Positions 10,171-17,597 of a DNA stretch of 64,000 nt are shown one piece after another. The notes beneath the pieces were generated by a model that had not been told where the DNA came from, did not search any database, and saw only the letters and a list, made by a program, of their open reading frames with translations. This DNA is from JBCDKH01 sp964388485. Its GTDB lineage: Bacteria; Planctomycetota; Phycisphaerae; Tepidisphaerales; Tepidisphaeraceae. The stretch's first letter is position 1; each line of letters starts with the position of its first letter. Where the stretch lies: positions 17,230 to 81,229 of the forward strand of contig CAYMAS010000013.1 of assembly GCA_964388485.1 (NCBI GenBank). Reading direction: 5' to 3'. A program made the translations under genes and the position numbers.

Positions 10171-11289
10171 ATGGCGTTGAACGTGTTGAGAGGCCTCTTC
10201 GTGCTGCTGATGGCGGCGGTGGGGTACTCGTTCATCAAGTTGGACCCACGCGACGTCGGCTCGCTCGGCGGCTCCACATGGCTGGCTTTGGCCTTCTCGC
10301 TGTCGCTTGGCGTCCTGATGGTCGTCCTCGACATCGTCTCGGGCCGACGCAAACTCGCCGTCTTCAGTGGCTTGGCGGTCGGCATTCTCGTCGGGCTGAC
10401 CATCACCTACGCTCTGTCGTTCGGCGTCTCCCTCGTCGTCGACAACGTCATCATCCCCGACGGCGGCGACGCGGAGAAGACCGCAATCGCCAGCTTCCTC
10501 AATCTGATGATCGGCACGACGGTCTGCTACTTTGCGATCAGCTTCGTGCTGCAGACGAAGGACGACCTGCGGTTCGTCATCCCCTACATCGAATTCCGCC
10601 GGGACACGCGAGGCGTTAAGCCTGTGGTGGTCGATACGAGCGCGTTGATGGACCCGCGGATCGAGCCGGTGCTCGAAAGCGGCTTCCTCGACGGCCGACT
10701 GATTGTGCCGCAGAGCGTGGTGCGGGAACTGCAGAACGTGGCGGACCTCGAGGATCGCGACAAAGGCCTGCGTGGCCGCGAGGGTCTGGACCGGCTCAAC
10801 CGTCTGCAGAAGGAGCCGGAGCACGACGTTCGCATTTACGACGATCGCCCCGACTCGTCAGCCGACCAGACGGTCGACCAGCGTGTCATTGATTTGGCGA
10901 GCAACCTTGAAGGGCGTGTGCTGAGCCTCGACGTCAACCTGGCCAAGGTAGCGCGGCTTGCCGGATTGCCGGTGTTGAACTTGAACGAGCTGAGCGAGGC
11001 CGTTCGTCCGCCGGCTCGTCCGGGCGACCGACTTCAGTTGGACATCACCCGCCGCGGCACCATTGCGGGTCAAGGCGTGGCTCACCTGCCGGACGGGACG
11101 ATGGTGGTCGTCGAGGAGGCGGGCGACCAGGTCGGCGAAACGATCGATGCCACCGTCACCAACGCGACGCAAACGGGAGCCGGCCGCATGATCTTCGCTC
11201 GGACCGACCGCGCCGGCCCACGACGCCGTCGCAAGCTGGCCCGTCCGTCACCCAAGCCAGAGGACGCGGACGTGGTGTCCGCTTCCTGA
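10171..11289 (+). CDS. PIN/TRAM-domain membrane protein (YacL-like)
   Basis: A 372-residue YacL-type protein. Four hydrophobic segments fill residues 1-145; then comes a PIN-family RNase-like domain starting VVVDTSALMDPRIEPVLESGFL and including IVPQSVVRELQ and LDVNLAKVARLAGLPVLNL, with the acidic residues typical of PIN active sites; and a TRAM-like RNA-binding domain (GQGVAHLPDGTMVVVEEAGDQVG to IDATVTNATQTGAGRMIFAR). Homologues are common in Firmicutes and planctomycetes, membrane-anchored, with a supposed ribonuclease role that is not well established. Confidence 0.9.
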   Translation: MALNVLRGLFVLLMAAVGYSFIKLDPRDVGSLGGSTWLALAFSLSLGVLMVVLDIVSGRRKLAVFSGLAVGILVGLTITYALSFGVSLVVDNVIIPDGGDAEKTAIASFLNLMIGTTVCYFAISFVLQTKDDLRFVIPYIEFRRDTRGVKPVVVDTSALMDPRIEPVLESGFLDGRLIVPQSVVRELQNVADLEDRDKGLRGREGLDRLNRLQKEPEHDVRIYDDRPDSSADQTVDQRVIDLASNLEGRVLSLDVNLAKVARLAGLPVLNLNELSEAVRPPARPGDRLQLDITRRGTIAGQGVAHLPDGTMVVVEEAGDQVGETIDATVTNATQTGAGRMIFARTDRAGPRRRRKLARPSPKPEDADVVSAS

Positions 11290-11321
11290 AGCGGTTTCCA
11301 GAACGCACTTCGTTCATCCAT

Positions 11322-11345
11322 GCCGCGGGATTGCAATCCCGCGGC
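11322..11345. repeat. 24-bp perfect palindrome
   Basis: A perfect inverted repeat with half-site GCCGCGGGATTG meeting its complement at 11333/11334. It lies between the PIN/TRAM gene (ends 11289) and tyrS (starts 11361), so it would fold in the tyrS leader. There is no T tract, so it is not a standard terminator. Confidence 0.75.
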
Positions 11346-11360
11346 TTAGACTGCCCGCCC

Positions 11361-12560
11361 ATGCCCGAGACGCCGACCATCGACGAGCAGATCGACCTCC
11401 TGAAGCGGCGATGCGACCGCGTCCTCACCGAAGCGGACCTCCGCTACAAGCTCGGCCAAGGCAAGCCGCTCCGCATCAAGCTCGGCATGGACCCGACCGC
11501 GCCGGACGTGACGCTCGGCCATTGCGTACCGCTCAAGGTCATCCGCCAGTTCCAGGAATGGGGCCACAAAGCCGTCCTCATCATCGGCGACTACACCGCA
11601 CGCGTCGGCGACCCGACCGGCGTCAACACCACCCGGCCGATGCTCGCCGGCGACGAGATTGATCGAAACGCCGAGACCTACGTCCAGCAGATCGGCAAGG
11701 TCCTCTTGACCGATGACGAGCACCTCGAAGTCCGTCGCAACGGCGAGTGGCTCGGGAAGATGGACCTCGTCGGCCTGATCCAGCTCGCCGCCCGCAAAAC
11801 CGTCGCTCAGGTGCTCGACCGCGACGATTTCCAGAAACGCTACGCCGCCAAGCAGGAGATTGGGCTGCACGAGTTCCTTTACCCGCTCCTGCAGGGCTAC
11901 GACTCAGTCGCGGTCGAGGCGGACGTCGAGATGGGAGGCAGCGACCAGTTGTTCAACAACCTCGTCGGCCGAGAGTTCCAGCAGGCACAACATCAGTCAC
12001 CACCGAGCGGGCAGTGCGTCATCGTCACGCCGCTGCTGGTCGGCACGGACGGAGCCATGAAGATGAGCAAGTCCAAAGGCAACTATATTGCCGTCACGGA
12101 CCCGGCCGGCGGCGACGGCGGGATGTTCGGCAAGATCATGAGCCTCCCGGATGACGTCATGGCGATGTATTACCGCCTGCTGACGGATACGCCCGAAGCC
12201 GAGTACACGCACCAGATCCAGGACAGCCCCCGCGACGCCAAGGTCCGGCTGGCCAAGGTGATCATCACCGACTTTCATGACGCCGACGCCGCCGATGCTG
12301 CCGAGAAGCAGTTCATGACCGCCACCCACGGCGGCATTCCGGACGACGTGCCGGCTCGCCACGTGGGCCCTGGCCCGCACAAGCTCGCCGCCCTGCTCGT
12401 GACCGTCGGCTTCTGCAAATCCAACAGCGAAGCCATCCGCCTCATCAAGCAAGGCGGCGTCAAGCTCGATGGCGACAAGCTCAACGACCCCAACTACGAA
12501 GTCTACCCGCGAGGCGTCCTACAAGCGGGCAAACGCAAATTCGTCCGGCTTTTCGAGTAG
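11361..12560 (+). CDS. tyrS: Tyrosyl-tRNA synthetase
   Basis: A 399-residue class I aminoacyl-tRNA synthetase that charges tRNA-Tyr. The ATP site motif is DPTAPDVTLGHCVPLKV (the HIGH equivalent LGHC) near residue 45, the KMSKS loop is MKMSKSKGNYIAV near 235, and the C-terminal S4-like domain reads FCKSNSEAIRLIKQGGVKLDGDKL. The KMSKS form marks the TyrZ-like subfamily rather than the KFGKT form. ATG 11361 is used. The stop codon TAG lies inside the GTAG of a REP-like hairpin. Confidence 0.96.
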   Translation: MPETPTIDEQIDLLKRRCDRVLTEADLRYKLGQGKPLRIKLGMDPTAPDVTLGHCVPLKVIRQFQEWGHKAVLIIGDYTARVGDPTGVNTTRPMLAGDEIDRNAETYVQQIGKVLLTDDEHLEVRRNGEWLGKMDLVGLIQLAARKTVAQVLDRDDFQKRYAAKQEIGLHEFLYPLLQGYDSVAVEADVEMGGSDQLFNNLVGREFQQAQHQSPPSGQCVIVTPLLVGTDGAMKMSKSKGNYIAVTDPAGGDGGMFGKIMSLPDDVMAMYYRLLTDTPEAEYTHQIQDSPRDAKVRLAKVIITDFHDADAADAAEKQFMTATHGGIPDDVPARHVGPGPHKLAALLVTVGFCKSNSEAIRLIKQGGVKLDGDKLNDPNYEVYPRGVLQAGKRKFVRLFE

Positions 12561-12622
12561 GGTGGGCTTCAGCCCACCATCGGCGTTGCCCGCTCCAGGT
12601 GGTGGGCTAAAGCCCACCCTAC
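12557..12622. repeat. REP-like inverted pair (BIME-like) at the tyrS stop
   Basis: Two hairpins in inverted orientation. The left one is GTAG followed by GGTGGGCT-TC-AGCCCACC (12557-12578); the right one is GGTGGGCT-AA-AGCCCACC followed by CTAC (12601-12622). A GTAG tetranucleotide before a short GC-rich hairpin is the layout of REP elements recognised by RAYT transposases. The same pair occurs at 41420-41490. The tyrS stop TAG (12558-12560) is part of the first GTAG. It may also serve as a 3' hairpin for tyrS. Confidence 0.85.
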
Positions 12623-12635
12623 GTGCGTTGACGTG

Positions 12636-12965
12636 CTACTCGTCCAGCTGCACCATCGCGAGCGCGAGAGCCACCGACTCCGCTCGCGGAAACAGGCGGT
12701 CCAGCCGACTGAGTTCAAAGGTCTGCCAGAGCGGATCTTCGACGGCCGCGATGATGACGCGGCAGTTCGTCTCGTTCAACAGCTTTCGCAACCCGACCAG
12801 TTGAGCCAGATTGCTCGAGTTCAGGAACGAAACGTTGGCCATATCCAGCACGCAGTGGCAAGGGTGCTCTTCGAGCTTGTCGTGAAGCTGATCCATCTCG
12901 TCGCTGAAGACTGGATCGTCCCGCAGATGGGCTACACAGGTGTTTTCGCTCCACTCGACGGGCAT
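12636..12965 (-). CDS. STAS-domain protein (anti-anti-sigma-like)
   Basis: A 109-residue single STAS domain, the fold of SpoIIAA-type anti-sigma-factor antagonists. The core HCVLDMANVSFLNSSNLAQLVGLRKLL carries SS residues at the position of the phosphorylatable serine, followed by CRVIIAAVEDPLWQTFELSRLDRLF. Such proteins bind or release an anti-sigma kinase or control transport and chemotaxis proteins. No kinase or phosphatase partner is adjacent, so the pathway is unknown. It is divergent from hisD. Confidence 0.85.
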   Translation of the reverse strand: MPVEWSENTCVAHLRDDPVFSDEMDQLHDKLEEHPCHCVLDMANVSFLNSSNLAQLVGLRKLLNETNCRVIIAAVEDPLWQTFELSRLDRLFPRAESVALALAMVQLDE

Positions 12966-13032
12966 GGTGTCACGGTAACGTCAAGACGCGTTTGCTGAAA
13001 CGCCCGCACCGGCTTGCGTCGTAAGGTCGGGC

Positions 13033-14361
13033 ATGCTTCTTGACATGGTCCGTCTCGATGAGCCCGGCGGAGCCGAGGCGGCCCGGCGACTTGTTGACGC
13101 ACTGCGGCTCGATCCGCGGTCGCTTCTTCGGGATGACGAGCCGACTCGGGTCGTACGCAAGGTCCTCGAAGACGTCGCCGAGCGTGGCGATGCGGCGCTC
13201 GTCGACACCATTCGCAAATTCGACGACCCGGACTTCGACGAGGCGGATCTGATTGCGTCGCCAGACGATCTTGCTGCCGCGGCAAGACGCGTCGATGCCG
13301 ATCTGATGAGGCATCTCCGACAGGCGATCAAGCAGGTTCGCTTGTACCAGGAGCACATCATGCCGCCGGCTGAGCTGCCGGAGCTGGATCGGGACGGCGT
13401 GCGTCTCGGACTGCGATACACGCCGCTCGCCAGCGCCGGTTGCTACGTGCCGGGCGGCAAGGCGAGTTATCCGTCGAGCCTCATCCACCTCGCGGTGCCG
13501 GCTCAGGTAGCGGGCGTCGGTCGAGTCGTCATCACCACGCCAGCGAGTCGTTTCGGCCAAAGTGACCTTGTCCTCGCCGCGGCTCACGAACTAGGCATCG
13601 AGACACTCGTCCGTTGCGGCGGGCCAGCGGCGGTTGCCGCACTGGCTTTCGGCACGGAGCGCGTGCCGCGGGTCGATAAAATCGTCGGCCCGGGTAACAC
13701 CTACGTCCAGATTGCCAAACGCCTCGTCAGCGGCGGCGTGGGCGTCGACGGCTTCCTCGGGCCTTCTGAAGTGCTCGTTTACGCGGACGATTCTGCTGAT
13801 CCGGCCCTCGTCGCCAGCGATCTCATCGCACAGGCTGAGCACGATCCGGGCCGGTGCTATCTGCTGACGACCGACCCGACGCTGCCAGAACGCGTCGATG
13901 CGGAGCTGACCAAGCAACTCGCCCGACGCGACCGACGTGACGCCGCCGAACGAGCTTTGCGGAACGATTCGGCCGTTGTCGTCTCTGAAGACGAAGCCGC
14001 CCTGCTCGATCTCGCTGCGCAATTGGCACCCGAGCACCTCAGCATCCAGACGCGTGACACTCGCCAGACCTTGTCCAAGCTCCCCAATTCCGGCTGCGCC
14101 TTTCTTGGCCCCTGGTCGCCCGTCGCTGCCGGCGACTACACGGCGGGTCCGAGCCATTGCCTGCCGACGAATACCACCGCCCGTTTCGGCGGGGGAATCA
14201 GCGTCTTCGAATTCCTCAAACGCGGCGGCATCGTCCAATACGGCGAAGCGGGCTTGGAGCACGATGCGACGGCCGCCGCCATGCTCGCCGACGCCGAAGG
14301 TCTCGACGGCCACGCCGCCAGCATTCGCCTTCGATTAGCGCAAGCAAGAGCCGCGAGGTGA
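13033..14361 (+). CDS. hisD: Histidinol dehydrogenase
   Basis: A 442-residue zinc- and NAD-dependent enzyme that performs the last two oxidation steps of histidine synthesis. Motifs: GLRYTPLASAGCYVPGGKASYPSSL, KIVGPGNTYVQIAKRLV, GPSEVLVYADDSADP, AQAEHDPGRCYLLT, APEHLSIQTRD, and GPSHCLPTNTTARF with the conserved His. Length matches the family (about 430). No other his genes are in the window. Its stop codon TGA is in a perfect palindrome at 14350-14371. Confidence 0.96.
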   Translation: MLLDMVRLDEPGGAEAARRLVDALRLDPRSLLRDDEPTRVVRKVLEDVAERGDAALVDTIRKFDDPDFDEADLIASPDDLAAAARRVDADLMRHLRQAIKQVRLYQEHIMPPAELPELDRDGVRLGLRYTPLASAGCYVPGGKASYPSSLIHLAVPAQVAGVGRVVITTPASRFGQSDLVLAAAHELGIETLVRCGGPAAVAALAFGTERVPRVDKIVGPGNTYVQIAKRLVSGGVGVDGFLGPSEVLVYADDSADPALVASDLIAQAEHDPGRCYLLTTDPTLPERVDAELTKQLARRDRRDAAERALRNDSAVVVSEDEAALLDLAAQLAPEHLSIQTRDTRQTLSKLPNSGCAFLGPWSPVAAGDYTAGPSHCLPTNTTARFGGGISVFEFLKRGGIVQYGEAGLEHDATAAAMLADAEGLDGHAASIRLRLAQARAAR

Positions 14362-14371
14362 ACCTCGCGGC
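14350..14371. repeat. 22-bp hairpin enclosing the hisD stop codon
   Basis: Arms GCCGCGAGGT (14350-14359) and ACCTCGCGGC (14362-14371) pair perfectly around a GA loop. The hisD stop TGA occupies 14359-14361. No T run follows, so it resembles an inserted repeat or a 3'-stabilising hairpin between convergent genes. Confidence 0.7.
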
Positions 14372-14395
14372 GAAACGGCTCATCAAGATGACGGG

Positions 14396-14650
14396 CTAAG
14401 CCGGTACGGCTTCGTGCTCGCGGACGTGAATCTTGCGACCCTGGAACTCCACGTTGCCGGTCTTGAGGGCGAAAATCGAATCGTCCTTCGCGAGCTTGAC
14501 ATTGAAGCCCGGCTTGAAGCGGGTGCCCCGCTGGCGGACGATGATGCTGCCAGCGGTCACGAACTCGCCGCCATAGGCCTTGATGCCAAGGTACTGCGGG
14601 TTGCTGTCGCGACCGTTTTTACTGGAGCCTTGTCCCTTTTTATGTGCCAT
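14396..14650 (-). CDS. rpmA: 50S ribosomal protein L27
   Basis: An 84-residue L27, a large-subunit protein near the peptidyl transferase centre. The start MAHKKGQGSSKNGRDSNPQYLG and the body GGEFVTAGSIIVRQRGTRF are diagnostic; the rest, GFNVKLAKDDSIFALKTG, is complete. There is no Firmicute-type N-terminal extension. The usual upstream partner rplU (L21) is not next to it here: the gene on the far side is the convergent hisD and the upstream one is on the opposite side of a short gap. Confidence 0.97.
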   Translation of the reverse strand: MAHKKGQGSSKNGRDSNPQYLGIKAYGGEFVTAGSIIVRQRGTRFKPGFNVKLAKDDSIFALKTGNVEFQGRKIHVREHEAVPA

Positions 14651-14718
14651 CGAATCGTCCTTCTAGGTTGAGCGGGTCGCCAGCGTAGGCGCGCAAGAGA
14701 GTCTGCGTCCAGCCTTCG

Positions 14719-15393
14719 CTACCGCATCACCCATTCCTCGTTGACCTCGCGAACGACGTCTTCGCCCGTATCACGGTCGTCGCCGAGGACGCGGTAGACG
14801 AGCCGCTTCGTCTTTCGGACCAGCAGCGGCAGGCCGTCGTCGCCTTCGATCGCCTCGCCCTGGCTGTTCTTGATCTCCGAGATCTCGCCACTGAGGCCGG
14901 CGACGAAGATTTGGAACTGCCCCATCTCCGCCATCGGCTCGCGCCAGATGGCGACGCTGCTGCGGGCCCGGTCTTCACCGATGAGCAGACGCCCCGATGC
15001 CTCCTGCGGCGGCACCAGCGGCAACTGCCGCTCGCGACGCGCGATCGCCTCGTAAACACCCATCGGGATGTTGAAGTTGGCCGGCAAAACGTCGCCCGTT
15101 CGCGTCACCATCTCAAACTCCGGCACGAACGATCGCTCCTGCTCGGTGTTGTTCGTCACCGTGTACGTCATGTACCAGTACGCCTGCACGTCGCCGCTGG
15201 GTGAACGAAGCATGACGCGCCGCGGCTGCTGATGCTCGAAGCTGAATTCCCACGCCACCGGCGCCAGCCGAGGCTCGGGATAACCGGCCAGGGCCGTCTG
15301 CGACGTGGCGCAGACGCCGACGCCGAGCGCGGCAGCCAGGACGAAGGCGGCGTACAGGCAAGATCGGTTGACGCGGGCAGTCGGCAGAAGCAT
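14719..15393 (-). CDS. Hypothetical exported protein
   Basis: A 224-residue protein with an N-terminal signal peptide (RSCLYAAFVLAAALGVGVCA, likely cut near TALAG). The mature region begins with EPRLAPVAWEFSFEHQQPRR and contains YWYMTYTVTNNTEQERSFVPEF, a beta-rich pattern, and later MAEMGQFQIFVAGLSGE and RRLVYRVLGDDRDTGE-like text. I do not recognise a named family, although similar exported proteins seem typical of planctomycetes. ATG at 15393 is preferred over the TTG at 15402. Confidence 0.65.
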   Translation of the reverse strand: MLLPTARVNRSCLYAAFVLAAALGVGVCATSQTALAGYPEPRLAPVAWEFSFEHQQPRRVMLRSPSGDVQAYWYMTYTVTNNTEQERSFVPEFEMVTRTGDVLPANFNIPMGVYEAIARRERQLPLVPPQEASGRLLIGEDRARSSVAIWREPMAEMGQFQIFVAGLSGEISEIKNSQGEAIEGDDGLPLLVRKTKRLVYRVLGDDRDTGEDVVREVNEEWVMR

Positions 15394-15566
15394 CACGAGC
15401 AATCATACGGAGCCGCGGCACCGGACGCACGCCCCGCCTGCTTCTTCAGCGTCGGAATCGGAGTCAACTCGAGTATCGGACGCGTCTGCAGCTGCTGCCT
15501 CGGGTCAAGTAGACTTTCGAGTGCGTCGATGGGACTGAAGGGGAATTCGCCAGCTGGCCGTACCGC

Positions 15567-16679
15567 ATGACCGCATCCGCCGCCAATTCGCCTGCCAAGA
15601 CTCCAGCCGATGTGCGTCTTTCGATGGCCGCAGCCGCAGCGGCGGCGGGGAAAGCCGTAGCGTCACCCGACTTGCGGCTGTTCCCCGACCTGCTCCTCCG
15701 CAACAAGACACCTGCAGCCACGGCGGCCGCATCAACTCTGAGTTGCGTCTCGCTCGACCTCGTCGAGCCGGACGAACCGGCCTTCGTGGAGGCTTTGCAG
15801 CTCGCACTCGCCACGCCATCCGGCAAAGCGAGTGTCGAAGATGCACGCCGCTTCATCGAGTACGCAAACGCCCGAAGCATCCAGTTGTTGGGAGCCGTCG
15901 TCCTCCGCCGGACTTGTCGCTCGACGATTCGCTGCATCTGGTCATCCGTCGTGACACTCCCACCCGGCGGCACCGCCACGATGATGGCGGCGCCTGAAGT
16001 GCCCAAGGTCGCCCGCCCGCTTCTCAGTGATGCCGTGGCCCAATCCGCGGAGCTGGCGTGTGACCGAGGTGCCACATCGATTCAGGTGCTCCTGCCGTGC
16101 AGCTCCGTGCCGTCGCCCCTGCAGACCCTGTGTCGGGAAGCCAGCTTCGAGCCGCTGACCGAGTTGATCTACCTGCACCGACGCGTGCCGAAGACGGTGC
16201 GTCTTCAGGAACTGCCCAGCGGATTCCGGCTCGAAACGTACGACCCGAAGCGTCGCGAATGCTTCAAGGAAGCACTTCGGAGGTCGTACATCGACACACT
16301 CGACTGTCCGGAGCTGACCAATCGTCGCGGCCTCGACGACATCCTCGACGGCCACCAGTCCGCAGGGACATTCGACCCGGCGGATTGGCACGTCCTGCTG
16401 GATTCAGACGACGAGCCCTGCGGGATCTTGTTGCTAAGTGGCTTGGGGATGACGGGAACCGACGGCACCGAGATCGTTTACCTGGGCCTGTGTCCGACGG
16501 TTCGCGGTCGCGGGTTGGCGGGTCGAATGATGGAGGTGGCGGAAGCGACGGCATCGAAGAAGGTGACGCGGTGGCTGGCGGTGGCGGTGGATGCCCGGAA
16601 CACGCCAGGCCTGAAGCTCTACACCGCCCGTGGTGCCAAGCCTGCCGAGGTCCGACTGGCCATGCATCGTGAGTTTTAG
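15567..16679 (+). CDS. GNAT-family N-acetyltransferase with N-terminal extension
   Basis: A 370-residue protein with a GNAT fold in the C-terminal half. The acetyl-CoA motif A is GLCPTVRGRGLAGRMMEVAEA and motif B is LAVAVDARNTPGLKLYTARGAKP. The N-terminal 200 residues look like a second, degenerate GNAT-type half (two-domain layout as in mycothiol synthase MshD), but the motifs there are weak. The substrate cannot be inferred. Confidence 0.75.
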   Translation: MTASAANSPAKTPADVRLSMAAAAAAAGKAVASPDLRLFPDLLLRNKTPAATAAASTLSCVSLDLVEPDEPAFVEALQLALATPSGKASVEDARRFIEYANARSIQLLGAVVLRRTCRSTIRCIWSSVVTLPPGGTATMMAAPEVPKVARPLLSDAVAQSAELACDRGATSIQVLLPCSSVPSPLQTLCREASFEPLTELIYLHRRVPKTVRLQELPSGFRLETYDPKRRECFKEALRRSYIDTLDCPELTNRRGLDDILDGHQSAGTFDPADWHVLLDSDDEPCGILLLSGLGMTGTDGTEIVYLGLCPTVRGRGLAGRMMEVAEATASKKVTRWLAVAVDARNTPGLKLYTARGAKPAEVRLAMHREF

Positions 16680-17597
16680 CAGGAGTTTGGGAAGTTACGA
16701 CACTCGTGGCTCTGCGATGACGACACGGTTGTCGCGGCAGCACAGCGCGATTGCCGTGCCAGAAGCTGATTTTCCGGAATTTGCCACTGCTGTTGCTGGC
16801 AAGAGCGACAGCGGCGCGCGCCCGATAAAGGCTCACCGTTACAGGCACGCGAGCTAAAGCCGCAGGGCGATCTCAAGCAGCACGCCGGGACCCCGTACGG
16901 CACTTATGCACAATGTCGCTTCGCTCGCGACAGGTGTGGCGATCGTGGACAAGTCGTCGGATAGTTTCTTTAGCGGCGCGCAAAGCCTTGAGGCGCACCC
17001 GACCGCGCACGGATGACGCTGCCGCCGCGCAATTTGCCGCTCGAAAGCGCGTTGCCCCCGCCCCACCCCGGCTCTACGCTGGCCCCACACGTCGCCGCAA
17101 CCCGTGGCGAAATCAAGGAGAAGTGAGCCGGTTTCAGTGGAAGCGTGATCAGACGCAACCGTTCGAACCCGACGCTCAAGGCATGATGCCTGTTCGTCCC
17201 GCGGTGGCCTCATCACGAGGCCCATTACGACGTCGGCACCGGGAAGATCAGCCCGGTCACCACGTCGCCGCTCGGACGAGGGACAACGAGTCGACACGTC
17301 GTTTGGCCACGTGGTTTCCACACCGCCGGACGTAGGTACGCCCCTTCTATTGGCTGGGCGGATTCTGCGGGTGACGTCGTCTGCTCGCGACAGTTCAAGA
17401 CACTGCTCGACAAGCCGCTCAAGCGGCAAAGCGATCAGTACGCCCCTCGGCATGACGCCGTCGGGTGCGTGACGCGGGAATCGTCATGGTGGCGGCTGTC
17501 GGACAACTCGAATCACAACACGCGATGCACTCTGCGTCGGCCCGCGAGCATGGAGCTTTCCGGTGCCCGCTAAGAGAGCCTCGGGAATGGTCTGCAC
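16680..17597. other. 918-bp intergenic region upstream of dnaA-1
   Basis: No convincing gene. Open frames here have Arg/Pro/Ser-rich translations with no recognisable domain. The region contains a perfect consensus DnaA box (16904-16912), a two-mismatch box in the other orientation (16944-16952, TTGTCCACG read on the minus strand) and a one-mismatch box (17314-17322, GTTTCCACA). It is unusually long for this window and lies just before a dnaA gene, so it is a candidate replication-related or dnaA regulatory region; no clear AT-rich unwinding element was seen. Confidence 0.5.
16904..16912 (+). promoter_or_regulatory. Consensus DnaA box TTATGCACA
   Basis: The 9-mer TTATGCACA matches the consensus TTATNCACA exactly. 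It sits about 690 bases upstream of the dnaA gene that starts at 17598. One exact box in about 900 bases is notable in GC-rich DNA but is not proof of an origin. Confidence 0.55.

Noticed and set aside
16854..17453. Open frame of about 200 codons on the minus strand in the dnaA-1 upstream region
   Set aside because: Composition is Arg/Ser/Pro-rich and resembles no protein; no ribosome site.
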